Positions 10,621-23,160 of a stretch of 64,000 nt of DNA are shown in pieces. Origin of the DNA: Quercus robur (taxonomy: Eukaryota > Streptophyta > Magnoliopsida > Fagales > Fagaceae); the NCBI RefSeq assembly GCF_932294415.1, contig NC_065543.1, positions 42,430,277 to 42,494,276 on the forward strand, given 5' to 3'. How positions within the stretch are numbered: position 1 is the stretch's first letter; every line of letters begins with the position of its first letter. Below the pieces are notes generated by a model, which saw nothing but the letters and a program-made list of their open reading frames with translations, did not search any database and was not told the origin of the DNA. The position numbers were made by a program, and so were the translations under genes.

Positions 10621-11003
10621 GGCGGGAATTTTATTAATTATTTATATATTAATTAGATAATATTTATTTAACTTTTAATTTTTTATATTTAGAATTTATT
10701 TATCATTCTCTTTAAGATACAAAATTATTAATTAAATTTTTACATTTAAGTTTCATTAACATTTCCTTTTAGTACCCATTTGGATGGTGACTAATTTGGA
10801 TAGAACGTGTACAACGTTTGGATTGAATTTATTTTGTTGAAATTGAAAAATTGAAAACACAAGAACAAAATAATTTTTAAATATATGAATAGTATCTTGA
10901 GACCTATTTTTAATGAAAAAGTTATTGAAAAGTGAAGTTTGTGGGTCTGTGAAAAGTGCATGAGTGCACTGTTCACGAAAGACTTGGTCAACAATTGCGG
11001 CTG

Positions 11004-11034
<31 letters not shown>

Positions 11035-11739
11035 GAAAACGCACAGCTTTAAAACGCAGACGTGAAAAGTTGTCCAAACCAAGCTTATGACTAGAGCGTG
11101 TTTAGTTCCAATTCCTAAAAATAAAAATTAAAAATTAAAAAAATTTATTAAAAAAAAAAAAAGCTTGTAGCAAGAAGAATAAAAAGAAAGAAAGAGCAAA
11201 TAGAAGAAAACCTGAATGAAGATCAAAGAAGAGTAGCTAGCCAACAACGAAGAATGCTATAAAAATAGAATCAAAATAGAGACTAGATAGAAGCAAGGTG
11301 TGCAGGGAAAAAAAATACTAATCGATACTGTATTTGATTTATTGAGATTTAAGATGGAGAGAGAATATTTTTTGTCTGTTTTTTCATATAGATTCGAGTA
11401 ATAAAATAAAAGTTAGTTTCTATGGATGAAGTTATTTATAAAGACATTAATTCAGATTTTAAATAGGAATATTATCTCTTCAATTTCTATGTTTTGGGAT
11501 AGGGGACTTTAATTTTTTATTTTTTATTTAATAAACCAACAATTAAAAAAGGGCCTAATTTTCTCTCTTCAAGCATCCTTAATTTCAGCTCTTCATATCA
11601 ATTTATATCTATTAGCGGTGCCTTAAATTTTGTTCTTAGGTGAAGGAGCCGTACGTAATTAATTTGCATTGAGGGGCTTTCTTTTATTTGGGGCCATAGA
11701 CTATTGCATCAATTGCTTCTATGATTGAGCCAGCATTGG
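10621..11739. mobile_element. SDR1-specific insertion block with MITE-like DNA
   Basis: In the SDR3 unit the flank passes directly from TTATAATAAAGAGC to GGGCAAATAAGCCAAGTGAG; here about 1.1 kb intervene. Within it, about 10772-11083 runs from ACCCATTTGGATGGTG to AAAACGCAGACG...TTGTCCAAACCAAGC. Together with the GCGTCTGCGTTT at 10242 this suggests one MITE family. Poly-A tracts lie at 11004-11031 and 11150-11162. No gene is seen. Confidence 0.5.
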
Positions 11740-12440
11740 AGCTGAGCAAATAAGTCAAGTGAGTTTTAATTTATTAGATAAGAAAAATGACATGTCTGCA
11801 ATACTTGTTGCTGTTACGTACTAGTATAATTCGATCTAATTCAATATTGTATAGATTCCTTTGCATTCTTTACTAGAAAGAAATTATGGGTTAATATAAA
11901 TTTTGCTGACCTTTCGAGCTTGTGAAGATTCAGCTCGGTAATAGCATGGAATCCCACAAAGGACAGAATATATGGGAGATAGGTAATATTAATATTATAC
12001 TGTTTGATTTTTTTTTTAATTAGGAACTTGTATGGTTTGAATTCAAACCGGTCCTGTTTACACTCTCCAATAGCAGTGTGCCACTTCAAAATTTTAGTTC
12101 ACTCTGCATATATGAGTGAAGACGAGAGTTTTGGTGGCCATGGTGTTTTACAACCCAGGGTGAGGTCATAATGGTTTGCCCAATCATGAGTTGCCAAGAA
12201 ATGAGTATAGTTGATTAGGAAAATATAACTTCAATCATGGCTACTTGAAAAATGTAATACTTAATTAATTCCGAAAAGTTAAGCTAGATTTTCATTTGTT
12301 GCATCTTTGTATTAGCATTTACATTCGACTCTTCTATTGATGGCCGATTTGCGTCGTGTCATTGTAATTATTAGAAAATGGTCGATTCGCATCCCATATC
12401 TTCATTCTATTCTAATTTACCATTTCAAAAAGTCACTTTA
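11740..12440. repeat. SDR upstream flank (copy of 42676-43120 and 44020-44230)
   Basis: Nearly collinear with the SDR3 upstream region (GTGAGTTTTAATTTATTAGA, CCTTTGCATTCTTTACTAGA). The SDR3 copy carries a TRIM-like insertion that is absent here near 12165. No gene is recognised. Confidence 0.75.
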
Positions 12441-12469
12441 TTAATTATACGATACCATTTTACAATACA

Positions 12470-13405
12470 CCAGCATCCCAATGTTTATGTTACCATACTA
12501 CACATTAAAATAATATAAATTATATAATAAAATATATTTCATTCTCTCTCTCATTTCTGTCTCCCTTCCTCTTTCTCAACCAGTAGTCAAGTACCAGAGA
12601 AAACTCAATACACCCATCTACACAGCAACCACCCTCTCAACCACACCACCTCCACACAGCAACCCAGTCACCACCACACAGCAACCACCATGACACCAAA
12701 ACCCGTTAACCAACAAAAACCTTCTTCTTCTTCATCCTGGGATTCGTCACCATCTTCACCGAGATCAGTCACTTCAACCCAAAACTCCAACTACAAGAAC
12801 AAGCCTTTCCCACCACCACCGAGATCTTCCTCTTTTGTGACCCGATCATCAACCCAGACCCACACCCACACCGCCACTACAATCTCCGATCTTCACTGAT
12901 CCCAAATCCAAAATCTCTGATCCATGCCCAAATCAACACCCAGCTTCGTCACGCCCAGATCAAGCCAAATCCAAAACCCATAACCCACGGCCCACCACGC
13001 CGATCCACCACCTGACACATGATACATCGATCAAAGCAAACCACACCCACATCGGAGCAAACCCATCGTAGCCACATCGAACCCATCATAGCAAACAGCA
13101 ATGAGAGAAAGAGGAAAGGGAGAGGGAGAAATCAGAAAGAGAGAAAGACGAGGAGGACAGAGTTGAGAGAGTGGGAGAGTCAAAGCAGATGAGAGAGAAA
13201 ATGAATAAAATAATGTTTTTATTTTTACAATTGTGCTACAGTGCAATTCTAGCACAATTGCAATTTTTTTTGCAATAGTGTACATATACAATTTTGGATG
13301 CTGAGCACTTTGAGACTTGAAATGCCAAATTTTCCTTATATTTGGCATTTTCAATCCCAAGTGCAAATACTCTCAAAGCATCAACATTGGGGAATGCTAA
13401 TGCCA
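12470..13405. mobile_element. Possible MITE-like element
   Basis: Near 12471 the sequence AGCATCCCAATGTTTATG is mirrored near 13379-13400 by CATCAACATTGGGGAATGCT, giving imperfect inverted ends. The interior is Pro/Thr/Ser-codon-like CA-rich DNA followed by GAGA-rich DNA. It interrupts flank sequence that resumes near 14713. The target duplication is not clear. Confidence 0.4.
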
Positions 13406-13927
13406 AATGTAAGGAGAATTTGGCATTTTAAGGCTGTGTTTGATTCCCATAAAATATTTTCCGAAAATGCTATTTTCCGGAAAGGAAAATATTTTCAAGT
13501 GTTTGGTTGCATTATGAAAATTGTTGTAGAAAATATTTTTACATGTTTGGTTCTATTCTGAAAAATGCTATTTTCCTACAAATTTTTCACACGGTAATTC
13601 AACCCACGGCAGCAAACTCCGGCAATCAAAAGCCACAACCACCAAAACACCACCACCACACCACCACAACAACAACAAAAATCAAAATCACACAGAAATC
13701 AAAACCACATAGAGAGAGAGAGAGATCGGTGGGTCGAAGGCGAGATCGCGCGGAGGCGAGATCGAAGGCGAGATTGAGCGGCGCAGTGCGATTGGCGCTG
13801 TGTGATTGGCGCGGTGCTGCAATTGACGAGACCAGTGCGATCTGGTGTGTGCGATCATCGGACTGGAGCTCGTGAGATCGAGCGACGCAGTGCGATCGGC
13901 GCGGTGCTGCGATCTACGTGCGTGCGT

Positions 13928-14285
13928 GCTGTGACCAGTGCTTAAAGGAAGATTGCCAGTGTTTGGGTCGGAGATTGGTGATGGGTTTGGTGGAGATCAG
14001 TGTGGGTCACAGAGATCGATGATGGTTTTGTCACCCCCAAAAACCAACAAGACCATGGGTTCGTCCATGGTTGAGACGAGAGAGAGAATCGATTCGGCGG
14101 TTTTTTTTTTTTTTTTTGCTGTGACCGGTGCTTAAAGGAAGATCGCCAGTGTTTGGGTCAGAGATTGGTGATGGGTTTGGTGGAGATCGGCGTGGGTCAC
14201 AAAGATCGATGATGGTTTTGTCACCCCCAGAAACCAACAAGACCATGGGTTCGACCATGGCTAAGACGAGAGAGAGAATCCGAGA
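13928..14285. repeat. Tandem duplication, period about 190 bp
   Basis: Two copies beginning GCTGTGACC(A/G)GTGCTTAAAG and ending GAGACGAGAGAGAGAATC (13928-14091) and AAGACGAGAGAGAGAATC (14118-14281) differ at only a handful of positions. They are separated by a poly-T run. They sit directly upstream of the kinase fragment. Confidence 0.85.
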
Positions 14286-14360
14286 TAGCAGAGAGAGGGA
14301 GTGAGATGGATCTGGTTGTGGAGGGATACGAATCTTGTTGGCTTCTTCTATTTGATTAAA

Positions 14361-14537
14361 GGGTTTGTTCACTATGACTTGAAGCTTCAGAATATCCTCG
14401 TGTTCGACAATGGGAAAATCAAAATAACCGATTTTGGACTTGCAAAAAAAGAAGAGCAAAAACAGAGTAACGAATCGCCGGCAAAATCAGTTAATTACAA
14501 TGAGTACGAATCGCCAGCAGATATTTGGACTTGCTGA
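14361..14537 (+). pseudogene. Captured protein-kinase fragment (MAPKKK17/18-like)
   Basis: The plus-strand frame reads GFVHYDLKLQN (the HRD catalytic loop, with Tyr in place of the Arg/Cys), NGKIKITDFGLAKK (the DFG motif), and then jumps to SVNYNEYESPADIW, which in the intact family follows the activation loop. The wording matches the ABA-inducible MAPKKK17/18-type Raf/MEKK kinases of plants. The glycine-rich loop, N-lobe, most of the activation segment and the C-lobe are absent, and a stop follows at 14535. It lies inside a transposon-like block with no sign of a kinase gene nearby, so I read it as a transduplicated exon scrap, not a gene. Confidence 0.75.
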
Positions 14538-14712
14538 GTTGTGGTTGTAGTGAGAATATTTTTATATTATTTTTATTTTTCTTTATATTATTTTAATATG
14601 TAGTATGGAAAAATAAAATTTTAAGATGTTAGATGTATTATAAAATGGTATGATATAATTAATAAAATAATTTTTTAAAATAATAAAATAAAATAAAGTA
14701 ATATTTCCTGAT

Positions 14713-17430
14713 GCTAATGTTCTTAGCACATTTACCTTCGACTCTTCTATTGACGGCCGATTTGCGTCGTGGCATTGTAATTGTTAGAAAATGGCTTGAA
14801 TTGATTGTAGCCACTTTATTTGACTATGGAATTGCTGATTGGAAAAGTACTATAAGCCAAATAGTACTTGCATGTGATCACTTCTCTCTTTTGTATGCTT
14901 TGTCACCACAAGTTAATATTGGCGTGGCTTTAGGTGCACGCCAAGATCAGATTTGTCTACTGAAGTTTGTGATTTTGGTGCATTGTCAAGATTTGGTATC
15001 ATTGTTGCATGGCTTTCTTGTTTGCATGCCGACACTTTGGTAATTGTTTTGCTCTATGGAGCTTGTTATTCAAAAGTGGTGTGGCTGAGCAGCAAAATGT
15101 GAGCTAGTGGTGTGGCAAAAATGAAGGGCCTTGTTGGGGGATGTGTAGAGAAGAGAAAACTTCTCTTTGTATTAGATGCAACCCCAAACTTTGTATTGAG
15201 TCCCAACCTTTGAACTGTGAGAGAACTTTTGTATTTGTGTGAGAGAATAGCATTGGATGTATTGGGATGTGGGCATTGTGAGAGTACTATTACAGCATTT
15301 TGTATTCTCCATATTTATTAGTGAAATTTTCTTCTCGTTGTCATCTGTGAGGGCGTATGCTAAAAGTCGCGTAGGCTAAAAGTTGAACCATGTAAATCAT
15401 TGGAATTCTTTTTTGTGTTTGTTTGTGTCTACTTTCTTGTCAACTTTGCTTTGTTCCTATTAATTATTTGGTGAGATCTTTTGAAAGTTCATAATATTTT
15501 GATAATCAATCTTGCATGGAAGTGCTATCCAGAGGCATTTCCTATGACAATTTGGTAATAGAGTTTTTGCTATTTACAATAGTAATGGGTCGATTGGTGT
15601 TGATAGGGCACTATCATGGAGGATGAGGCAATGTTAATTAGGTCATGGGTGGTTGATTGCTGCGGTGACTATGGCGGGGGGCTGGGAATGGGTTGATCTA
15701 GCCCCTATTTGGCATGGGCTAAGTTAGGCATGAGGGTTAGGTGTTGTAGAAACAAACCTATAAAAATAATTATTTTAGATTATTGTAAATGGATCTATTG
15801 CAATATGAAGATTGGGATGTGTGGTATATTTGAAAAGTGGAAGGCTAAAAAGAGAAAAAGTGCCTTTTAATTTCAGAATTTGGTCAAATATTGCAAAACT
15901 GGATATGAGTTCTCTAAATTGTTTTTACAAAGAATCTGACAAAGTAGTTTGCATTTATAAATGCAAGTGTGTGCAACCCTCTTGGCTGAGATACGAGTAT
16001 TGGAAGTAGGTGGGCTCTCGCACATGAAAAATTATTCAATACACCTGGTCAATTCTTACTTTCTCACACGGTAGTTCATTCATTTCAATTTCTTTTCATT
16101 CCACTATTTTTATTAAAGAAATGGAATAATAGTAATGTTGTTATAAAAATTTCCTTTCAATTCCTTTTCATTCCACTCTTAAAAAAATAATAATTAATAA
16201 TAATAATTTTTCATATCTTTTCTTTCAAACATCCAAATAGTATACAGATAGATATCTATTTTCTTTATATTGTATTCAATAATATCTATTCTATTCGATT
16301 CATCAATTCCTTCGTAAACTCTCAAATGTAATATAATTTTTCTAATCACTCCCAACAATGCCTTTGTAACTTAAAAAAGGTGTTGTATTTGAGTGGCATG
16401 ATGACTACTGTTACTTCACCATATAATTTCACAAACTTAAGTTGAACTTTCTTTTTAGCATACATTTTGAAATAAAATGATATATACCTTGTATGTATCA
16501 ATATGATTACTTCGGTCATGGAATGCTAGATTATGTCCACAAATTTCTTATTAGCTTCTTCTTACCTTATATGTAGCTTCTTCAATAAGTTTCTAAGCCA
16601 AATATTGTGACAAACACTTGAAGTTGCAACAATACACTTAGCTTCACAAGTCAAAATAGTTACCTCTTCAAAATCCTTGTAAATGCACTATCATCCAAAT
16701 ATACTACAAGTAATGAAAAAAGTCTTTGTAGTTTAATGGCATTACTTGCTCTCATTCTTAAAGAGATCCATGATCTAATTCCTACTCTTACATTTTTATA
16801 ACTATCAAAGACTTTTATAACTATCAAATTATAAAAAAATAATAATAATAAATTAAAAATAAAAATAATGTCACTATTAGATCCAGGTGAAAGTTTTATA
16901 TCAACAATTATGAAAAATATTTATGCAAATATTTGTGTATTTAACATTACTCAAAATTTATTATGATTGAATCATAATATCAATTTTTTCTTATTTTTTC
17001 ATATATATATATATATATATATAATGCAAAAATAGGCAATGATGCATTGGTCTCCTTTGAACATGACACCAATGTTATACAGCTGATAAGATCTTCATAA
17101 AATTAAACAAATGAATCCATTATATGATTTGAAAGAAAAAGAAAATGTTAGGATCACAATTTTTGCCACAACTTGCTTACGTGGCAAATTATGAGAGGTA
17201 GAGTAAAAGTCGTGAGTCCACAACTCCACACTCGTGACTTGCCACATGAGTAAATTGTAACAAAAGTTATAATCCTAATATTACGCTTTGGAAAAAATAT
17301 ATGAAACAAACTGTTTGTAGGAAATATATATATATATATTTATATATATATATATATATATATATTTTATATATATAGATATATCACAACCACATAAATC
17401 AGGCTAGGCCTAAAATTACTCATACCTAAT
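14713..17430. repeat. SDR1 distal upstream flank
   Basis: Collinear with the SDR3 unit at 44160-44378, 45321-45539, 45912-45993, 46563-46964, 47661-48060 and 58785-59852. It preserves the empty sites of elements inserted there: TTA at 14913, TTGTTATTC near 15065, GGGGGATGTG near 15142, TAA at 15914, CTCAAATG near 16321 and TAA at 17427. Part (15560-15790) is also found at 32590-32790. There are AT microsatellites at 16999-17022 and 17325-17390. No convincing gene is seen; the short open frames lack family motifs. Confidence 0.8.
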
Positions 17431-17439
17431 GATCTAGAT

Positions 17440-17876
17440 AAATAATTTTCTCTAGATTCTAGAATATGAGAAAGGGTCTTATATTTTCATTTTAATGATC
17501 TAAGATAAATAAGAAGAGCATATTTAGAAAGAGGTTCTTCTTAACCTCTTAGCCATGATTTCTCTATATAATATAGATAGATAGATAGATAGATAGTGGA
17601 GCGTTGTATTAATTCAATCCTCATGAGTTTAAAAAATAAAAAAATTGGTTGGAATAAATCATAAAAAAATGATGATGCATTTTGTTTATATTGTTACTTA
17701 TTTAGAAAAGATGCTAGAAGATGAATGATTATTTAATTATTTGCGTACATTAAAAAAGATATAGCTGATAGCATTAATAATGAAGTTATCATACAACTAT
17801 TTTAAAATATAAAAATTCACAAAATGAAAATTTTAAACTTGACGTATTTGCATTTTTTTTTTTTTTGAGATGTCAA
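17440..17876. repeat. SDR2-unit boundary flank (copy of 3730-4140)
   Basis: Direct copy of the DNA that precedes the SDR1 unit; it is interrupted at GTCAA (17872-17876) by gypsy element 1 and resumes at 28061 (TATATTCAAG). It includes a GATA microsatellite at about 17573-17597. Confidence 0.85.
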
Positions 17877-18363
17877 TGATGATGCCCGAATCGTCAGTAG
17901 AGATGTTCGTCCAGACGAGAGTCGTCCACAGCTAATCCTAATCCTAAAACAAGTTGAAAAGAAAGTATGGTCACCGGTGTGATGCCTGCCACAGAGCTTC
18001 CGATGCCAAAGTGAGAATAGCTAGAGTTTGAAGAAAGTAATATGGATGTACTAGGAAATTTTTTGTGTTCCTCTTCGTTGGGTTTTGTCTATGGATATAT
18101 ATAGGCGCTTTCTTCTTAGCCGTTGGTTTTGCTTTAATGGTGGAATCATTGCCGAAGTTGTAACGCCCATGTGGGGTGTTAAATGGATAGATATATCTTC
18201 CAACAGTACGGAAGATCATTATTTATCTTTTGTAATGCTTCGTCCTGATTGAGGGACGACAATTGAGTCTTTGTCAAGCGATTCCTCCTAGGTTGGGCTA
18301 GCTTCAACGTAGTCCTTGTTTATCGTCCATCTTGGGTGGATGAGTATATTTTCGGGACCATCA
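17877..18363 (-). repeat. 3' LTR of gypsy element 1
   Basis: 487 bp; in plus orientation it begins TGATGATGCCCGAATC and ends TTTCGGGACCATCA. A purine-rich tract (GGGGGGCAAC on the minus strand, 18364-18373) abuts it, as expected for the polypurine primer. Confidence 0.92.
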
Positions 18364-18759
18364 GTTGCCCCCCTATTCCAAGGTCGTCCATAATTTGGAC
18401 GGTCTAAGGACTATGAGAGTTTTTTTTTTTTTTTTTTGAAAAATTTTCTAACGCTTGGGATTATGTTCTCCACATTAATTGTTTTATGGTGGCGTGGCAC
18501 GCATCGTGGCCACGTGTCCTTTTCTGACCGGTGAGTAGTTCTTGTCTCCGGTGAATGCCTTTTTAGCTTTCCCGCATTTTTCAAGCAAACTTTTTTAACT
18601 CTTTGCCTTTCTTTTTTCATCTTTTTACTTTCCTTTTGCATTTGATTTCTCTGACTTTTAGCCTTTCTCTCCACTCTCTTTGCGTCTGATTTTTCTGAGT
18701 TCACTATTGTCGCTGTGTATTTTGCTCCCAGCCTTTTCGATTCTCCTCCTCATTTCCAG

Positions 18760-21003
18760 GTACATTTGCCTTTTTTTTATGCCCTTTCCTTTTTTGCTGT
18801 ACTGTATTCTTCTCTTTCGTATTCTTATTTTCCTTCTTGGAATTGCGTATCTTTCCTTAATGGTGGATTATACTGAACTTAGGCATATTTCTCCCTTCAT
18901 CGCCTTTCTTTTTGCTCACTTAGGGGGGCTGTTAGATTCTTCTGGTGACCAATACCCACAAATTGGGGGTTTTGTTGTAGGGGATAATGGCATTGATTTA
19001 GCGTTAGGTGACTTGCATCCGTTGTTGCAACAGTCTTTGTCTTGGTTTAAATCAATTCATGAGGTCCTTAGGAGGGAAAATATGAGATCAGGTGGTCAGG
19101 AGAGGGGTTTGTCTTCTGATGTGGTTGCAGATGGGGCTGTTATGGACACAGCTACCTCCGCTCCTCCTCCTTTATCTGTCCTTCCTTCTACTTCTGCAAC
19201 CTCTCGTCCTTTTCGTGCCCTCAAGGAAAAGTGTTCCTTGAAGGTGGATGTCTTTAATAAGTTTAGGCATAGGTTTCAATTTCCTGATGAAACTAGGGCT
19301 CATCTTCCCATGAAGGGCGAAAAGGCTTGCGCTTTTGCCCATGGTGAGGTCTTTTTTACGAGGCTACTTTTTTGTGTGGCCTAAGGTTTCCCGTTCATTT
19401 ATTCATTATGGAACTCCCAAATCACCTACATATTGCCCTCGGGCAACTTATACCGAATTCCTGGAGGATCGTCATAAGTTGCATGGTGATTTGGATGACC
19501 ATAACGGATGGAGACATGATCACTCTCAACGAGTTTATCCATCTCTATCGCTTAAAAGAGTCCAAGGAGTTTGGATATTATGAACTTGTTCCCTGGGATA
19601 GGAGATCTCGTCTCGTCATCGACCTTCCTTCGTCCTTCCGTTACTGGAAGTCCATATATTTTTTTGTGTCAGGCGATGGTTGGGCGACTTTATTCGACGA
19701 CTTTAGGGGGAATGTCCCTAGGTTGCTGCGCCGGTGGGAGACCCCTCATCTTGGTGCCTTTGCCTTTTATGTCTCTTCTTTCTAGTACTTTGGTTGATTT
19801 TGATCGTCCTTCTTACCTTTTTGTGATTTTTCTTCTTCTGTGGTTAAGGAGCGTCCTAAACTTGAAAGCCAGATTGAAGAAAGAGTTCAGGAAGCGATTA
19901 AGTATGCAAGGACGATCGACGACTTTGACAAGCTGGTCGATCCACGCACATTGGCTCGTCACTGTTTAGGGCCTGAGCCTTCACTCTACGTTCTTCAAGT
20001 AATCGACCGAGAACAGAGGAAACGTGAGTTGTCTTGATATGCATGATCGTTCTTTTTCTTCTTTCCTATTTTAATTCTTGGATTTTCCTTCCTTTTTGGT
20101 GTAGAGATGATGAGGAAGTTTAACAAGGATATGTACGCAAAAATCAAGGTGAAGAAGGACAAGCCCCTTTCCAGTATTGGCCAGAAACGTTAAGGATAAC
20201 CGATAAGGAGAAAGAGAAAGAGACGGCTGAGAGAGGTTCGTCCACCCCTACCTTGGACGAAGGACAGACAGCTTCTCCTGCAATCTCTATTGAGGAGTTC
20301 CATGTTCCCAAGAGACGGAAGACAGGGTACAAGGGCAAGGAGAAAATGGGCTCCAATGTTTGGACTGACATTGAAGCAGCCATGGCTTGGGCAAATGAGC
20401 TTTTAACTCCTGAAGAAATGAATGAGATTTCCCTGGTACCCTCCCATGAGATGGTGAACCAGCATGTTCATAAGCTCGTCTAGGTAATCTTCTTCTTGCC
20501 TTATTCTCCTTCTTTTTTTTTTTTCTTTTTTGATTCAAGTTTTAATAGTACTCTTTTACTGTTAGGTGTTGGGAGAGACGATGCATCTTACTACTCAATT
20601 TTTGGCGAATGAAGAGAAGGCCGTTATGGCCACTTCAAAAGTGGAGGCTTTAGAGACTGAGGCTTCGAGGTTGCGGAAGGACTTGATTGCTGCCATGGAT
20701 GCATATAATACTTCCAAGGAGCAAGTCAAGGTTCTGACTGAGCAGCTTGGAGCCAAGAAGTTGTTGGTAAAGCAGAAGGACGAACTTCTTGCATTGGCTG
20801 GCCAGAGGATGAAAGCTGCAATGGCTAAGGCCATGCTTGCCTTCCAGACGATAGAAGAATACAACACCATTTTGTTCCAGTGGTACTTCAAAGGTTTCGA
20901 ATTATTGAGGAGGTACTTGGTGAAGCGCGGGCCTGGAGTTAATCTGGAAGACCTAGATTTTGAAGCCGTGGATAAGGAGATTAAGGCAGACAAGGCGGCC
21001 TAA
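18760..21003 (+). pseudogene. Antisense spliced gene of gypsy 1 (putative gypsy-type transposase domain)
   Basis: Runs opposite to gag-pol. A leader intron donor CCAG/GTACAT is at 18760; the ATG is at 18860 (MVDYTELRH). Exons: 18860-19753, 19849-20023, 20105-20483 and 20566-21003, with GT-AG introns of 95, 81 and 82 bp. Exon 1 carries the domain known in plants as 'putative gypsy-type transposase' (RHRFQFP, GQLIPNSWRIVISCM, YRLKESKEFGYYELVP); the last exon is a charged coiled coil ending in FQWYFKGFELLRRYLVK. Damage: a one-base loss in a T run near 19350, a TAA at 20190-20192, and a TAG at the end of exon 3 where element 2 has CAG. Its biochemical function is unknown. The same gene occurs in gypsy 2. 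Confidence 0.8.
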
Positions 21004-21357
21004 GTTGCTCGGGCTTCTGTGGCTTCTAGCAAGGATCCTCCTGAGGTGGACAAGGGTGGTGACGATGCTTCTTCGGCTTGACCATGCTGCACTTTTTATG
21101 ACATACTTTCTTTTTCTTTTTCTTTTTTGTGCCCTATATGTCTTGGGCCTTTTGGACAAACAATCTTTTTATGCCCTATATGTTTTGGGGCTTTTTGGAC
21201 AATCTACATCCTTTTATATATGATATATTTGTTGGTATTTTCCTTATTTGTTTCAATTGTGGAAGCATTTTCTTCGTCCCTCTAGGGGACTTAGAGAATT
21301 TTTATTGAAGTACCCTTTTCATCCCTATGGGGACTTAGAGAATTTTTGTTGAAATAT

Positions 21358-21607
21358 TCTTGGACGATGTTATTCGTTTTAAGAATCTTGCCCAACATAC
21401 ATCTATTAAGGAATTTTATCATCTTTTTGATTTGGACGATGTATAACCATTTAAGGAGCTTCATCGTCTTTTTAACAATTTAAGGAGCTTCATTGTCTTT
21501 TTGGTTTGGATGATGTACATCCATTTAAGAAATCTTATCGTCTTTTTGATTTAGACGATGTACATTCATTTAAGGAATCTTATCGTCTTTTTGATTTGGA
21601 TGACCAT
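21358..21607. repeat. Tandem array in gypsy 1, period about 45 bp
   Basis: About five imperfect units built on CATTTAAGGAATCTTATCGT followed by CTTTTTGATTTGGACGATGTA. The array lies between the end of integrase and the antisense gene, the same position as the unrelated array of gypsy 2. Confidence 0.85.
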
Positions 21608-21779
21608 TTTGGGCTTTTGAGGAAGAAATAATTAGAGCACATGAATTGCTGAACAATACTTGTGAAATGCTAAATAACCACTTATGAAATTCTGAATAAT
21701 CACTTATTTGAATACATAATTTGTATTAAAAAGTATGGAATCAAATTATTTTAACTGCTTACAATCAAGCTATGGTTCC

Positions 21780-23160
21780 TTTTTGTAATACCTCTTTAAA
21801 TGTTCGACATTCCACAGACGAGGCAAATTATTTCCTTCTAAATCTTCTAGGTGGTAACTTCCCTGTCGTGAATAGTGGACAACTCTGTAGGGTCCTTCCC
21901 TAGTTGGACCTAGTTTGCCTTGTGTTGGATCTTTTATTGCAGGAGTCACTTCTCAAAGGACGAGATCCCCGATGCTGAATCTTTTCAGTTTCACTTTTTT
22001 ATTGTAGTATTCGGCTATCTTCTGTTGGTACTTGGCCATTCTTTGGGAGGCTTGGTCTTTGACTTCGTCCAGACAATCCAGGTTCAGTTTCAATTGATCG
22101 TCATTGTTTTGTTCATCAAAGAATCCCTCCTGAGGCTAGTGAGCCCTACTTTGACTGGGATGACTGTTTTTGTGTCATACGTTAGGTTGAAGGGTGTTTC
22201 TCCTGTTGGTGTTTGTGCCATCATCCTGTAAGCCCACAGGACACTTGGTAATTCCTCGGGTCATGCTCCCTTTGCCCCCACTAATCGGGACTTGATAATC
22301 TTGAGCAAAGTTCGGTTGGTTACTTTTGTCTGTCCATTAGCCTGAGGATGTCCTGGTGATGAGTATTTGTTTTTGATACCTAGGCTCAAGCAAAATAACC
22401 TGAACCCATGACTGTCGAATTGACGACCATTTTCTAAGATGATCATCCTTGGTATCCCGAACCTGCAAACAATATTTTTCCATACAAAATTTTGTACCTT
22501 TACCTCTGTGATCGTTGCAAGAGCTTCTACTTCGACCCACTTCGTGAAGTAGTCAACTGCGACGAGTAGGAACTTCATTTGTCTCTTTCCCTGTGGTAGG
22601 GGGCCCATAATATCGATCTCCCATTGTGCAAACGGCCAAGGCGAGGAAATCGTCATCATTTTTTCCCCTGGGACTCGTTGAACATTCCCATACCTTTAGC
22701 AACTGTCACATCTCTTCATGAAATCGACTGCGTCTTGTTGCGTCGTGGGCTAGAAGTAACATGCCCTCATGATCTTCTTAACAAGGGACTTTGACCCCAT
22801 GTGATCTCTGTAAACTCCCCCGTGTACCTCCTCCAAGACATATCTGGCCTCTTCCTCTTCTATACATCTCAAGTAAGGCTGGGAGAAGCCCCTTTTGTAA
22901 AGCTGTCATTTAGTACTGTGAACCAGGCAGCTCGCTTTTGGATCTTCTTGACTTCTTCAGGATTTGGTGGTAATCATCCATCTCTGAGGAATGACAAAAT
23001 TGGACTCGTCCATCCTGAACGGGTGTGCACATGGAAAGTTTGAAGCTCTTTGATGCTAGGGGAGTTTTGTTCTTCCAGCCTCCAATCATTTATCTTGTCC
23101 TGGTCATCTGCTGATGCACTCCGTGCTACTTCGTCAACTTCTGCATTCTAATCCCGTGGG
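21780..23160 (-). pseudogene. Integrase region of gypsy 1
   Basis: Reading leftwards: the zinc-binding and core integrase segment (22261-22659: FAQWEIDIMGPLPQGK, VDYFTKWVEVEAL, then GIPRMIILENGRQF) and the C-terminal GKLGPT-EGPYRVVHYSRQG region to about 21780. The core should show Asp, Asp and Glu. The first Asp is present, the second reads Glu (LENG instead of SDNG), and the final Glu position reads Lys (NGQTKVTNRT). Stops and frame changes separate the pieces. It would not be active as it stands. Confidence 0.85.

Larger units (their letters stand above)
13433..14712. mobile_element. Harbinger-like MITE derivative carrying captured DNA
   Basis: Starts with GGCTGTGTTTGATTCC after TTTAA, followed by TTTTCCGGAAAGGAAAATATTTTC, the same terminal module as the complete MITE at 46965-47660 (GGCTGTGTTTGGTTCG, TTTTCCGGAAAGGAAAACG). 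Both share a CpG-rich interior with GCGCAGTGCGAT or GCGATCG motifs. The far end is not recognised. The interior includes a 190-bp tandem duplication and a kinase gene fragment. Confidence 0.5.

Noticed and set aside
12690..12899. Pro/Ser/Thr-rich short open frame resembling a cell-wall peptide
   Set aside because: Lies in CA-rich MITE-like DNA with no signal peptide or extensin repeat.
14711..15043. 110-codon open frame upstream of SDR1
   Set aside because: The copy near 44160-45400 is not open in the same frame, so no coding constraint is visible.
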